From Pyropia yezoensis (taxonomy: Eukaryota > Rhodophyta > Bangiophyceae > Bangiales > Bangiaceae): a stretch of DNA of 64,000 nt. The translations under genes were made by a program, and so were the position numbers. The notes under the pieces were generated by a model that saw nothing but the letters and a program-made list of their open reading frames with translations, was not told the origin of the DNA and did no database searches. Shown here one piece after another: positions 1 through 11,759 of the stretch; position 1 is the stretch's first letter, and the number at the start of each line of letters is the position of its first letter. Location of the stretch: positions 41,345,030-41,409,029 of the forward strand of contig CM020618.1 in assembly GCA_009829735.1 (NCBI GenBank), in the 5' to 3' direction.

Positions 1-1098
1 CCCCTCCCCGCTTGTGCACCACCCGCTGCCGCTCGTGCAGGCGCCACGCCGCCGCGTGGCCACGCGGCGGCGCGGGCCGACTGGCGGGGGGGGGGTGGGG
101 CAGGCACAGGGAGGGAGGGGAGGAGGGTAGAGGGCAGACGCTGCGCCGCGCGCCGCCGCGCCGCGCGCGCCCCCGCCCCGCGCCGCCCGCCGCGCGCCAG
201 CCGTCACGGCGCGCGCACCGCGTGCCCGAGGTGCTGCCGCGGGGGGTGGTGGCTGGCTGGCTGGCTGGCCGCCCCACGGCCTGTGCGCCCCCCCCCCCCC
301 CGTGGGCGCCGTGCGCGTCGCGAGGCGTCCCCGCGCGGCCGTGCCGCCGCCGCCCGCCCCCGCCGGCCCGCCCCCGCCGCCGTGGGCCGCCGCGGCCACC
401 TCCCGGGCACCTTCCCCCCCCCCGCACCCCCCTCTCCCCCCCCCCCCCCCCGCCCCGCGTGCGTGCCTGCGTTGCGCGCGCGTCGCGTCCGCGCCGCCAC
501 CGACCACGGCGCGGCGGCCCGCGGCTGCGGCGCGGCACCCGGGCCGCCGTCCCGCCCCTCCGCCCCCCCCCCCCCCCCCCCCCCCCGCCACCCTCCGTTG
601 CACCCCCCCCCTGCTTGGGCGGGTGGTGGTGGTGGTGGTGGTGGTGGTGGTGGAGGTGGTGGTGGTAGGGGACGACGTGGCGACCACACGCCACGGTGTC
701 ACGCGCCCACGGCGTTGGGTGGGCGCATCGACCTCCCGTCCTTTGCGGGCAGACGGTGGACTCTGTTGGGGTAGGGGGTGGGTTGGTGGGAGGGGGACGT
801 CGTTGCCGTCGTGCGACACCGGGTCGTGTCGGTAGGAGCGAGGTGGCCGGCCCGTGTCGTGGGGGGGGGGGGGGGGGGGGGCAGGAGGAGGACGTGCGTC
901 GTCCTTGGTGGCCTTGTCGGTGACAGGAGCGTGCGTGGTGGGGTCCCCGAGGGGATTTGACCCGCGCTGCTGCGTCGGAGGAGTAAGGAGGAGGAGGAGG
1001 AGGGGGGGCGGGCGAAGGGGGGGGGGGGGGGGTGGCGGAGTGGTTGTTGCTCCGTCGCCAGTTCCCCCCCCTTGTGAACGGTTCCAACCGTAGCGACC
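1..1098. other. Gene-free simple-sequence DNA upstream of the kinase gene
   Basis: No reading frame here has recognisable protein features. The stretch holds poly-C runs (about 288-301, 412-452 and 560-586), a GGT trinucleotide repeat at about 623-666, and poly-G runs at about 859-880 and 1,015-1,031. The overlapping long open frames are a by-product of the near absence of A/T and so of stop codons. The last 100 bases should hold the 5' leader of the kinase gene, but I see no TATA or CCAAT element. Confidence 0.7.
623..666 (+). repeat. GGT trinucleotide microsatellite
   Basis: About fourteen GGT units with one GGA interruption. It sits in non-coding DNA between poly-C tracts. Confidence 0.85.
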
Positions 1099-4000
1099 AT
1101 GGCCGCCCGCGTCGGCAAGTACCTGCTTTTTGAGACGCTCGGGGAGGGCGCGTTTGGCAAGTACGTTTTTTCGAGGGTGCCCATGCCGGTGTGCCAGTGG
1201 GTGGGTTGTGTCGTCGAGGGAGACGGTCTTGCTCGGGCAGCAGTCGCCATGTGGGTCGACGTGCATTGTGGCCCTTGTCCCGTCGCTTGCGGTGCGGGCT
1301 GCCTGACCGATGCCTGTTATTGTTTTGTGTGGGGGGTGGTGCGGGCGGCGGTTGGCTGGCGGGCGTGGGCGGGCGTGGGGCGGTCGGGGTGGTGAGGGAG
1401 GCGGGAGGGCGCGGCGAGTGGCGCCAGTATGGTCCCCCACCTGTGGGTGGTGGATGGATTGGTGGACGCCCCCTCGTGAGGGAAACCCCCACGACCGTCG
1501 GGTGGGCGCGTCGTGGCCGATTAGCGCCGGGGGATGCATTGTGGCCGCGCGCTCGTGGCGGGTGATCCGAGCTCTGGGGCGACGGCGGGGGGGGGGGTCG
1601 TGCCCCGTCGCTGGGGGGTACTCCGCTACCAGTGTGGCACCCCATCCTAGTCGGGGAGGGTTCTCCCCATGGCTGGCCACGGCTGGGGCGGTGGCACGGT
1701 GGCCTTCTGCTGGGGTGGTGGACACGGGGCAACGGCCCGTCGTCCTTGCACTGCGGCTGCGGCATCGGAGCCGCCGTACTGTGGCGAGGATGGCGATGGC
1801 CAACGCTCGCTGCTTCGGCCATCGTGTGGCTTGCGCGCCTGGCGCATGTGCGAGGCGCAATGCTCAGCGGCGACCGTCTTTGCTGGTCTCGGCCTGCATT
1901 TTTTTCTAGTTGGCTCGTTGGATCTAACACGGTTGTGCGCTGTTGTCCTCGGTTGCATCGCCCTGTGCGCGCGTTCTGTGGTTGTTCTGATTGCAAAAAC
2001 GCGTTTGGTGGTGGCGTGCAGAGTGAAGCTGGGTGTTCATGAAGACACTGGCGAGCAGGTGGCCGTCAAGGTGATGGACAAGTCGGATATTAAGGCACAG
2101 GAGATGACCATGAACGTGCGGCGGGAGATTGCCATCATGAAGGCGCTCAAGCACAAGAACATTGTCAACCTGCGGCACGTGCTCACGTCAGCCACCAAGC
2201 TGTACGTCGTCATGGACTTGGTGACGGGTGGGGAGCTGTTCACCAAGATTCTGAACGAAGGGAAGCTTCCAGAGGCGGTCGCACGCCGATTTTTCCAGCA
2301 GCTCATTGACGGCGTCGACTATTGCCATCGCCGGGGTGTTTGCCACCGTGATCTCAAGGTAAGTGTCGCCCTTCTCACTAGTCTTGAATGTGTGTCTGCA
2401 TGCGTCGGCTTTTTCACGCCCCACGGCCACCTCATGTGCGCTGTACTCACGTTGATGTGATTGATCTGTACGTGTTGTTCTTCCCACCTGGTATAACTGC
2501 TGTTTTGATTGATGCAGCCTGAGAACCTGCTCATTGATGACACCAATGGCGAGCTCAAGATCACCGACTTCGGGCTGAGCGCCATGAAGGGTGCCTCGAC
2601 GACCGAGGAACTTCTTCATACCCAGTGCGGTAGCCCCAACTACTGCGCACCCGAGATCATCTCGCGCGCCAAGCAAGGCTACAGCGGCCCCCTGGTCGAC
2701 GCCTGGTCGTGTGGCATCATTCTGTTTGCGCTCCTGGCTGGCTACCTGCCCTTCTACGATGAGAATACCAAGGCGCTGTACCGCATGATCCAACGCAGCG
2801 ACGTGGTGTTTCCGCGGTCCTTCCCGCGCGGTGCACGGATGCTTGTCGAGCGCCTTCTGCACAAGGACCCTGAACGGCGGCTGAAGCTGGCGGACGTGAA
2901 GCGCGACCCGTGGTTTGTCATTGACTATGAAGGAGATAACGCGCGGCCGGCAGAGGGCGCTGAGTCCCCCGCTGCAGCTGGGACGGGCCCCAGCCGTGGG
3001 CGCAGCAGCCGACGGAAACGCCCTAAGCGGAGACCCGAAGAGCAACCGCCATCGAGTTCGGCCGACGTCATGCCCATGACCGCGGGCGGGTCTTCGGGGG
3101 GATCCGTCAACGCACCGCCGCCGCAGCCGCGTCCTGCGACGGACGCATTGCAGTCGGGCGCGGCAGAAGCAGAGGCGTTCACGGCGTCCAGCCGCGCAGA
3201 AGCGGAAGCGGCAGCGGCGGCAGCGGCGGCGGCTGCTGCCACAGCAGCGGCTGCGGCAGGTGCTGCTGCGTCTGTTGCTGCTGCTGCTGCGGCGGCCGCT
3301 GCTGCCATGGAACCATCAGTCCCTGATATCGAGCCTCCCCCGCCTGCGGCCGCTCCTGTCGTCGCCGATCCGTCTTCGACACTTGCTGCGGAAGCTTCTG
3401 TGCCTGGTGGCCAAGCCGTGGGTTCTGCTGATCCGACTGTGGCAGCTGCGACTTTGAAGGCTGAACCTCCGACTGTCAGTGCGTCGCCGTCGCGAGACGA
3501 GCCAGCTGTGTCTGACGCTCCGGTTGTCCAATCGACGCCCGCGTACTTGGCCACTGCATCAGAGGCCGCACCGGTTGTCTTTGCTGGTGTTCACGAGGCG
3601 GGCCCTGCAGATGAAGCCGATACTGCGCCTATGCCCGTGGCGGCTGCCGCAGAGGGTGCTGCGCAAAGCGAGACGGTCATGTCCGACAACGGTCGCAAGG
3701 AGGCGGACGCACCAACGGCGGCCGTGGAGACCCAGGGTCAGCCGTGGCAGCCAAGGTCCACAGCGCCACAAGTGGTTGTCATCCCCAATTCGAGCACCGC
3801 TGCACGAGAACTGTCTCCTGTTACCCCGGCCGACGCCAGAAACAGCCTGCTGCTGTCTTTCGCGTCGTCCAAGGACAATTCGCGATCCGCACGCGCGCTT
3901 GCGGATGGTGTGGACGTGGATGAAGAGCAGTCTGCGGCTCCTTCGGGCGTCCAGACCGACGGTCGTGCCGCATCATCGAGCCCCCCTGGACAGGCACTTC

Positions 4001-7000
4001 CGGACAGGTATCCTCAGCCCAACTTCTCGACGTCTTTGTCGACCAAGACTGTGGAACCACCACTGGTCCCGAAGGCTAGCGATGATGCGAACGCCCTCGA
4101 GCTGCGCTCCGTCTTTGCTGCTGTGGTAGGCGGCCGGCAGGACACAGTCCTCCGCAGAGCTAGCGATGCGAGTGCGAGTGAGGTGGCCGGGCCTCGGGCA
4201 GACCAGACTTCGCTGCCGTATTGGACGCAGAAGCAGCTCACGCCTGTACATCGGACGTCCTCCCCTGTGCCGCCCGTGGTCGCTTCTAGGGAGCCGGACA
4301 GGGTGGAGGAGCGGGACGTGGACGTGGGCTTCCCGCGACGCCGCTCAGCTGCCGACGTCGGCTCTGCAGTCGACGCGGGTGCCATATTTGGTGTGCAACT
4401 GAGTCGTCGTTCTTCTGAGCCCGGCGAGTCTCCATCGCTGCCCGCAGACTCCTCGGCCTCCCGCGGGTTTGCTGAGCAGGTCGCGGCGGAAAGGAGCTCG
4501 TCCCTTGCTGCTCTTCCGTCGACTGTGTCGGTAGGGGCGACCGACGACACCCGTATGGAGCCTGCTGCGGAGGAGCCGGAGTCTGCCCCGGTAGCGGAAC
4601 CTGAGGCGGTGGCGGTCCCGCCTGTGTCGGTTCCATCGGTGTCGGTCCCATCAGTGGCTTCCGCGCCAGTCACGGTTGTTCCGACGTCACCGGCCCTGCC
4701 ATCGAGGATAGAGCAGGCTCGTCGCTTGTTCGAATCATCGGCCAGCGTGGTGCGTGCACCATCGGAAGACCACACCATCCGGCAGCCAGTCTCCCCCCTC
4801 ATCTACGCTCCCGCTGTACTACCAGCTCTTAGTGCCCGCTGGCCTCCTCTCTCGTCTGCGGACGCGGTCGATACATCTGCGCCGGCGCCTACGAGTCGTT
4901 CTGGAACTGGTGCGCGTGGCCTGGAGGATGGGGTCGACCGTACTGTTGCCGACACGTTGCACGAGCGGGCCGTCCCAGACAATGCCGAAGATGATGTGGA
5001 CGTGCCGGCTAGACGAGATTCTGCTGTTGCTGGTGCGGATGCGGCAGCAGATGAGTCAGGCGTATTTGATGTTGCGGAGCGTGTAGGTGCTGCAAATTCT
5101 GCGGACGACGCTCAGCCAGCCGTGGTGGGCGGACTTGCTCTCGGGGTGGACTCTAGTGTGGGCACATCCTCACCCAACGAGCCTGGTGGTCCCATGGATC
5201 TCTCGTCTGTTGGACGCGACGAACCGCTCGCCAACGGCTCCGGACCCAGGGGGGTTCCACTCGGCGCGGCGGCCGGTTATTCTTTGGCTGCAGCGGAGGC
5301 AGACCTGGCACGCCACTCGTCCAAGCCGATTGCGCAGGCAACGCTGCCGCTTTACCCTATGAATGATTTTAAGGATGCTGAGGCGGCGATGGAAGAGGAA
5401 GACTTGGCCACCGCGGCGGCGGGACTGGGGCTCCCGCCGGTGGACGCGGAGGCTGTACCTGCGAACAACTCACGGGCTCCCGAAGAGTCGGCGACGGGCG
5501 AACCAGACCTTGCCGCGTACCAGGTTGCTGACGGTGTCGTCCCTGTCGCATCGTCCTCACGGTCGCCACTAGGCGGGGGCGTGGATGCAGAGCCCCGTGC
5601 GGAGGACCCTGCGTCAGGCTCTGCGGATTCGTTGCGCGACGAGGTGCCCGACGCACACGACAGTGACGCCGAGAACTCGCAAGACCAAGACGACGAATCC
5701 CTTTCGCTTCCCGCCATGCGCATCAAGCAGGCGGTACAACGCTACCAGAAGCTGTTTCAGCTGGAGAAGGGGGTGGGGATCCTGGCCAGCCCGAGCTTTA
5801 AGTCCCGCGCAGCCAATGCGGGCAACCAGAAGCAGTTCGGCCGGCTTGCTGCGTTTGAGGGCGTGCTCCCGGTTGAGCCACAAGACGAAGCGGCAGAGGC
5901 TGCATCTCTTGCTGTATCGACTGAGACGTTGCAGCTATATCGGGACGCCAAGTCTGTCACGGGCATGTGGGGCATTCTCCTTGTGCAGGAGGGGATTGGA
6001 CGAAAGCGGGCCGCGAGCGGACCAATCATCATGACACCAGAGGAGAAGCCGTCCATTACTGTCGAGGAGGTAGAGGCGTTTGAGAGGCTCTTGGACTTCT
6101 GGCAGCGGCAGCGTGACCGGGACTACACGTTGGACGACATCACTCCGCTCCCGGATGATGAGGCGGCCTCTTTACGCGCTCTGCTGGCCACCCTCAGACC
6201 ACCACCTGCGGACGACGTGGGGGAGGCGGTGGAGATTGTCGACGCGGACGAAGCGGAAGAGCTCCTTTCGCATCAGCAGGCTGTCGAAGATCAGACTGGC
6301 GGCGCCGACGCGGTCCCGGACGGACCTGGTGTGGTTCGGACGGAGGCTGGCACCGCTGCTGGTGGAGACTCGTTTCGGTCACGCGCTTCCCATGAGGATG
6401 GGGATTATCAACGGAGTGACAGTGACAGTCGCAGTGTCGGCGACGGGAAGGCGGCTGTGTTGGGCTTGGGCATGAAGCATTCCACTACCAGTGATGAGAT
6501 CACCCCGGACGCTCTTGACTCTGTAGGCAAGAGGTCTGGTTCTGCGCCACAACTCCAACCGGATGAAGACACGTCTCCCAAGATGGCAACGGACATCAAC
6601 GGGGTGGGTGCGCTGCCTTCGATGGCCCTGTCGACTTCTGCGGATACGGGCAAGCGGCCGGCTAAGCACTCCCGGCACGGCAGTCAGGGAAGCGGAATGT
6701 TTTCCAGCCGTAGCGGCAGCAACCAAGGCAGCGGCAAGGCACGTGCTGCTCTCCCGTCGGACAAGTCAGCCGAGGCCCTGGACACGCTCGCGTTGGGCAA
6801 GTCCGGATCCGCACCTTCTGGTGACGCCGCCTCGTCAGTCAGCGCTGCGGAGGTCGGCCTCAAGAGCGGCATGAGCTATGGCAGTGTCGGCAGCAGTGGT
6901 GGCGGTGCACAGCAGGCTGCTGGATCCAGCTCTGCGGCTGCCCCTGTGGCGCGGTCTCGCTGGGGCTTCCGGGGCATGTTTGGGCTGCTCACTGGCGCAG

Positions 7001-7371
7001 CTGCAGTGACGCCTCCTCCCGTGCCGGTTGCGCCCATGACCGAGTTCAAGTCGGCACTGCCGCCGGAGAAGTGCGCGCTCATCCTAGGCCGTGTGCTGAC
7101 GTCCATGCAGTGTAACGTGATGATGAAGAAGGGGGAATCTAAGGTTCGGGCCGAGTACCCCATGAAGCGCGGGGAAAAAATGCTGGTGAGCGTATCGGCG
7201 CACCGGGACGTGCATGCCGGGGAGACCGTTATTTCGTTCAAGCGGTCTCGGCGAGACCGGTCCCGCGGGGCGGGGACTACCGAGTTTAGCGACTTTGTGG
7301 CCCAAGTGCACACCAACTTCCGCCGTGCAACGGGCGGCGGCGGTGGCGGGGGGGGAAGCGGGCGGAGATGA
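1099..7371 (+). CDS. CIPK/SnRK-like (CAMKL) serine/threonine kinase with huge disordered linker and KA1-like tail, 3 exons
   Basis: Exons 1099-1160, 2022-2358 and 2518-7371 splice to a 1,750-residue protein. Intron 1 (861 nt) starts GTACGT and ends GCAG; intron 2 (159 nt) starts GTAAGT and ends GCAG. The first splice rebuilds the glycine loop GEGAFGKVKLG, which supports the model. Kinase landmarks are Lys37 (VAVKV), HRDLK 129-133 with Asp131, DFG 150-152 and APE 177-179. The sequence VTGGELF, then [24 protein letters not shown], is typical of plant CIPK/SnRK3 and other CAMKL kinases. Residues about 285-1630 are Ala/Ser/Pro/Glu-rich and probably disordered. Residues about 1640-1735 resemble the KA1/PPI fold at the end of CIPK and AMPK-family kinases. 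I find no clear NAF motif, so CBL calcium-sensor binding is not shown. It probably acts in cytosolic stress or energy signalling. Confidence 0.9.
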
Positions 7372-7499
7372 GTGGTTTGTCTTCCTTCCTCTTTGGTGTG
7401 TGCCGCGCCCTCCGTCGGCCGGGACCCTTTTTGTGTCTTTGTGGCCGTGGTAGTTTTGCTGGTGGTGGGTGTGTCTATCTGTAGTGCCCCAGCTGTTGT

Positions 7500-7820
7500 T
7501 TACGTCTCTTGCGCACTTGTCTTTTGCTTTTTGTGGCGCAGTCCCCGGTGGTTCCCTTCTTTTTGTGTTTTCAACACTGTATTGACCGTGCTGTGAGCTG
7601 GTGCGGCCATTGCCTTCGCGCAACCGACCTCATTCGTCGCTGCGGCGGGGTGCACCGCGGCCGCGCCAATGAAGTTGTGACGGGCCATGGCCGCGGCCTC
7701 CACTGCTCGCCCATGATGGTCAGAGTGAGACACTACGGCAGCGGAGGCGGAGGAGGGGACGAGCGCAACGAAAAAGAACACAATGAGTAGCTTAGCTGTC
7801 GTGGCGCGCATCCCCGCCAT
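7500..7820 (-). CDS. Possible small secreted protein
   Basis: A 106-residue frame from ATG 7820 (second ATG at 7811). The segment MRATTAKLLIVFFFVALVPS followed by SASA has the form of a signal peptide: a basic start, a hydrophobic core rich in Val/Phe/Leu, and an Ala-x-Ala type cleavage site. The mature part is about 80 residues, His/Ala-rich then basic (KTQKEGNHRGLRHKKQK), with a single Cys. It lies tail to tail with the kinase gene and starts only 129 bases past its stop codon, so it may overlap that 3' UTR. No family is recognised. It could be a chance frame, since only the leader argues for coding. Confidence 0.35.
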   Translation of the reverse strand: MAGMRATTAKLLIVFFFVALVPSSASAAVVSHSDHHGRAVEAAAMARHNFIGAAAVHPAAATNEVGCAKAMAAPAHSTVNTVLKTQKEGNHRGLRHKKQKTSAQET

Positions 7821-8343
7821 AGGGACTGCGACAACGACGCGCAATGCCTTTGCCGGTGGGTCAACAGGGACACGAGGGCAGGGAAGACTGCGAAGGAAGG
7901 GGGCGGCAGGAGCATGTGCGTGCATGGAACGCCACCCGGAAGAGCGCAGCGGGTCACCGCCACAGCCCCCACCGCCCGAGCCGTCCGCCGATGTGAGAAA
8001 TCCTATACATGTAGTGGCGAACGGGTGATGGCGGGTTCTTTTCCCCACAATCCCCCGGTTTGTAATGCAGCCACATTTTGACACTGATATGCTGTCTCGA
8101 TTTTCCACGGGGGAATACAGTACAGTACTTAGAATACTGGCATCGGGCGTGCCACTTGACAAGACCGGGTGCGTTTTGGATCTCGCCCGATAAAATTATC
8201 ATCCTATGTGACATTCTTTTCTTGCTTCTCGGTCGATGTTCGGGCCAGAGCCTTGGGCCAATCAGATGCCTGTGTGGTGTGGCCCTACGTGATGTCCCGA
8301 ACACGGGTGGGGGTGAGTCCCTGGATCACATACCTTTCGCACT

Positions 8344-8808
8344 GTTGCTGTTTTCCCAATTTTGGCCGATCCGGACAAGAACAGCACTGCACGAACAACT
8401 GTGTGAGCCAATCGCGTGCTGACAAGTGAGGGCGAGCCAATCGCGTGCTCTAGGGGTCCCATCGCCCTGAGCATATGATTGGCTGCAGCCACAGTGGGCC
8501 TCTTACCAATCGCTGATTGGTCGAAACACTGTTGTTCTCTCGGCTGAGATCGCCGCAGATTCCCCCCACATCAGCTCGTTCCTCTCCGGAACAGTTGTTC
8601 AGCTTGTCTTGGTGTCTGTTCCACTCGGGTTCTCCCCTCCATGTGCTCGGAGTCCCGGGAAAGTCGCAGATCTTACTGTTTACACAACAATGGAGGCTGA
8701 TTCGGAGCTTTCATTGGTCAGAGAGGCATCCTGTGAGGCATGTCATTGGTCAGTGGACTGTTGTTCTTGTTCTTGTCCGGATCGGCCAAAATTGGGAGAA
8801 CTGCAATA
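8344..8808. mobile_element. Foldback/MITE-like element with long inverted repeats and CCAAT cluster
   Basis: A perfect 29-nt inverted repeat lies at 8355-8383 and 8768-8796 (core GGCCGATCCGGACAAGAACA on the left arm). The similarity goes on outward (GTTGCTGTTTTCCC against ATTGCAGTTCTCCC) and inward with small gaps to about 70-100 bases per arm. The element codes for nothing. It carries seven CCAAT/ATTGG motifs (8408, 8437, 8478, 8506, 8516, 8713, 8745), with one more just outside at 8258. A 16-nt unit, GAGCCAATCGCGTGCT, is directly repeated at 8405 and 8434. The element is more AT-rich than its surroundings. The target-site duplication is not obvious, so the outer limits are approximate. Confidence 0.65.
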
Positions 8809-8870
8809 CATAATACTTCCGGGAGGGCTTCGAGGGCCGATGAGGATGCGGGGCTGGTGCAGCGCTCGGC

Positions 8871-8942
8871 AGCGACGACGGTGGCGGCAGCGACAACGGT
8901 GGCGGCGGCTACGAACGTGGCGGCGGCGACGACGGTGGCGGC
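8871..8942. repeat. 18-bp tandem repeat, 4 copies
   Basis: Four imperfect copies of an 18-mer of the type AGCGACGACGGTGGCGGC. It is non-coding and lies just outside the right arm of the foldback element. Confidence 0.8.
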
Positions 8943-8959
8943 AATGGCCGTTGAGGGGG

Positions 8960-9780
8960 AGGGCGGGCTAGACCGTGGCGACCGTGCTGTTTTTCTACTG
9001 GGTCGAGAATAGTACAATGAAGGCGTCGGCGGGGTTCTTGTTTTGGGTGATGTGATGATGCCGTTGGTTGCATAGAATTTTGTCTTCAGGCGGGTCGGGG
9101 CTTGGCAGTGGCGGCCGTGCTTCTTCTTTTACTGGGAGCCTGGAGTGGAACGCTGGTGGTGGCGGTGCTTCTGTGGGACGTGTAGGGGAAAGACGCTGGC
9201 AGCTGCGGTGCTGTTTTTTCGAGAGGGAGAACGGTGGGACGTGGGTGGTGGCGGTGCTCTTTTTAGTCGGAGAAAGGGCAGGACTCAGGCGGGTGCCCTT
9301 TTTATTATGATGGGTGGTGTGGCAGGACGGTGGGGGTGGCGATGCCTCTCTCGGGCGGGTCGGTGCGGGGTAGTGGCGGCAGAGGACCTCTTTCGGGGGG
9401 AGCTGGTGGCAGCTGCGACTGTTTGGGGGAGGGGGGACGGCGGGACGGTGGTGGCGACAGCGCGCTTCTTGGCGGGGGGGTAAGGTGGCACGCTGGCGTT
9501 GGCGTTTTTTTTTTTCAATCCAGTGCGAGAGGGATGGCGACGGCCATGGTGTCTCTTTCGGGGGGCAGGGGTGGGACGGCGGCAGCGGAGAGATTTGTTG
9601 CGCTTCGGGACGGCGGCTGCGGCGGCTGTGACGTCGGCGGCATTGTTGGTGGCGGGCCTTTCAAGATGCTGATGGCACCTCAAGGAGTGGAGCAAGTCGA
9701 GAAGTAATCTATGCATTGGCTTGGTACTGACATTTGCCACACCCGCCCTCAGACCCCGTCTTGTAGTCATGGCGGACGGG
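8960..9780. other. Intergenic G-rich DNA between convergent genes
   Basis: This stretch holds loosely repeated GT/GC-rich segments (GTGGTGGCGGTGCT, GACGGTGGGAC and similar) that recur every 40-60 bases. I see no convincing protein, promoter or RNA gene. Confidence 0.5.
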
Positions 9781-9786
9781 CATCTT

Positions 9787-11508
9787 TCAAAGAGCCCATG
9801 CATTGTACATGAGGACGCCGAAGTCATGCGCGTATGCGTCGTCGCTTGCAGTAGGTGGTCCCACGGGGGTCGTGCCTGCAGCTACCACTGGGGCGGCGGT
9901 CGCCTCAAACGGGGGATTCGGCCCATCTGCCGTCTCAGCCCCCTCCCGTCCAAAAGCCCCGAAGGTTGACCCCGCCGACGAAACTGGAGAGTCCAAGGCC
10001 CGCCCGCCTCCCAGCGGCAAGAATCCCGCAAAGTCACACGCTAGCGGCTGGGTCATGAAGTCGCCATAGCTGCCAGGCATGAAAGGGCCACCGATCGGGA
10101 TCATCCCAACAGGCACGGCAGTGGGCGGTACGCCGCCAGCGCCGCCACCCCCAGCACCGGTAGCGGTAGGTGCAGCGCTCAGAACAACTGGTCCGCCCAT
10201 CATAACGCCAGGAGCAGCGTACCGAGAGACCGACGTGGGCGACGGTACGGGGTGACAGCCGTCCCCCGGAGGCTGCATCGTCGCCGGCAGAGGTGATAGC
10301 ATGGGCAGCTGCGGTAGGTGCACGGTGCCCCGGCTCGTAATGGCCATGGGGGGGGGAGATAGCGGCTGTGACCTGTCTGCCTTACCGACACAGGTCGCCT
10401 TGTATGGCCTCCTTGTACACCCAGCAGTAGCCCCACTCGTCGTCGACGACGTGGTCGCACTACCACCTGAACCGCCCCTTGTTGAGGGCGCCTGGGGGGT
10501 GTGGTGGCGAGTCACTGAGGCCCGCTGCACGACTGACGTTGCTGGAGGTACAACGAGTGGCGCTGGTCGATTAGCCGCAAGACCGCCCTTGCCAGCCGGG
10601 GGCGTCGCCGCCACAACGGGCTTCGCCTCAGGAACACAGACAACTTCGGGAGCCACCGTGACCGGCGCTGCCGGCGCCACCACAGGAGTACACGTGCGCT
10701 GCGACGTAGGTGGCGGCTGTCCCGCCGCTTGCGACTTGGTCGGTGTCTTAGTCTTGGCCGACGACAGACCTCTCGCGGATGCGACGCTGCTGCTGCCATA
10801 CACCGGCGCGCTCTTGCTCTTTCGGATAGGGCGCGACTCAATGACCAGCCCGGCCCGCCTGTGGGAACGCAGGTGATGTGCCATTGACGACCGCCACTTG
10901 AAGCGCTTGCCGCATGAGGCCACAGGGCATCCGTACGGAGTTTCGCCTGTGTGGCGCCGCAAATGAGTAGCCAGGTTGTAGCGTCGTGCAAACGACTTGT
11001 TGCACGACGTGTGTGGGCACGCGTAAACATCGGTCAGCGGTGGAAGCCCTGCAGCAGACGAGGAAGGAGGGGCAAGTGACGGAGGTGTAACTGGTGAAGA
11101 GGGGGGGCTCCCAGGGATAGCAAACGCCGGTGACGCCATGACAGCCGTCTCAGCAGGCGGAGGTGTCGATGGAGCAGATGAGGAGCCAAGGTTGGTGACG
11201 GCCCGGTGGCCGTCCCGGACGGATTGAGTAGACCCACTGGTGTAGGAGGTGAAGGAGGAGGCAGGCCCCGCCGAGGAGCACGGTGGGGATGACCTGGAGC
11301 AGGGTGAGAGGGGCATGGAGGTTACGTACTCCCCGCCACATCCGTACTCAACGGCGGTGGTGCCATTCAACTGGGAGCGGGGGGTCGGTGAGGGTAGGGG
11401 GGGCACAATAGCGCCAACTGGTGGGGGGGCAGAGAGGAACGGGCGGGCGGGATCCCCCTTGGTTGGAGGGAATGCCCGAGCGGCCGCGTGCGTGGTAGTC
11501 GTTGCCAT
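9787..11508 (-). CDS. C2H2 zinc-finger protein (two fingers)
   Basis: A single-exon gene of 573 residues from ATG 11508. The frame stays open upstream to a GTG at 11748, but ATG 11508 is the first start that fits the TATA-like element upstream. Two classical C2H2 fingers stand in tandem: C164-x4-C169-x12-H182-x3-H186 and C194-x4-C199-x12-H212-x3-H216. They are joined by the linker TGETPYG, a near match to the TGEKP linker of DNA-binding fingers. Both fingers have the C-x4-C spacing found in ZIC/GLI-type and TFIIIA-type proteins. The flanks are Pro/Ser/Ala/Thr-rich and unstructured, and a basic patch (RPIRKSKS) after the fingers may be a nuclear signal. It is likely a nuclear transcription factor; the target is unknown. 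Confidence 0.85.
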   Translation of the reverse strand: MATTTTHAAARAFPPTKGDPARPFLSAPPPVGAIVPPLPSPTPRSQLNGTTAVEYGCGGEYVTSMPLSPCSRSSPPCSSAGPASSFTSYTSGSTQSVRDGHRAVTNLGSSSAPSTPPPAETAVMASPAFAIPGSPPSSPVTPPSLAPPSSSAAGLPPLTDVYACPHTSCNKSFARRYNLATHLRRHTGETPYGCPVASCGKRFKWRSSMAHHLRSHRRAGLVIESRPIRKSKSAPVYGSSSVASARGLSSAKTKTPTKSQAAGQPPPTSQRTCTPVVAPAAPVTVAPEVVCVPEAKPVVAATPPAGKGGLAANRPAPLVVPPATSVVQRASVTRHHTPQAPSTRGGSGGSATTSSTTSGATAGCTRRPYKATCVGKADRSQPLSPPPMAITSRGTVHLPQLPMLSPLPATMQPPGDGCHPVPSPTSVSRYAAPGVMMGGPVVLSAAPTATGAGGGGAGGVPPTAVPVGMIPIGGPFMPGSYGDFMTQPLACDFAGFLPLGGGRALDSPVSSAGSTFGAFGREGAETADGPNPPFEATAAPVVAAGTTPVGPPTASDDAYAHDFGVLMYNAWAL

Positions 11509-11640
11509 GACGTTGATCCCGAGCAACGCGGCGCAGCACAGGTGAGCAGTTGGGGTGGCTGGACCGCAGTGGGTGTCGGCGTTGGCGTGCAGGTCGTGTG
11601 TGTACCTGTTGTCGCGAACCGAGCTGCGAGGAAGTGGGCG

Positions 11641-11648
11641 CATATAAG
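11641..11648 (-). promoter_or_regulatory. TATA-like element upstream of the C2H2 gene
   Basis: The minus strand reads CCTTATATG about 135 bases upstream of ATG 11508. It is one of few A/T-rich hexamers in this GC-rich stretch, and its spacing resembles that of the GPX gene's TATA motif. The call rests on motif and position only. Confidence 0.3.
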
Positions 11649-11759
11649 GCCGCTGCTGCTGCAGACGAGGTGGGCAGTGACGAGGGGCGGACGCAGAGGG
11701 CTGGTCTTGTAGTGGTATGGGCGGGGGAAGGGTAAAACGCGCCACCACGACGGGCGCCC

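Noticed and set aside
4725-4745. GTTCGAATC, a tRNA T-loop-like motif
   Set aside because: It lies inside the kinase coding sequence, with no cloverleaf around it.
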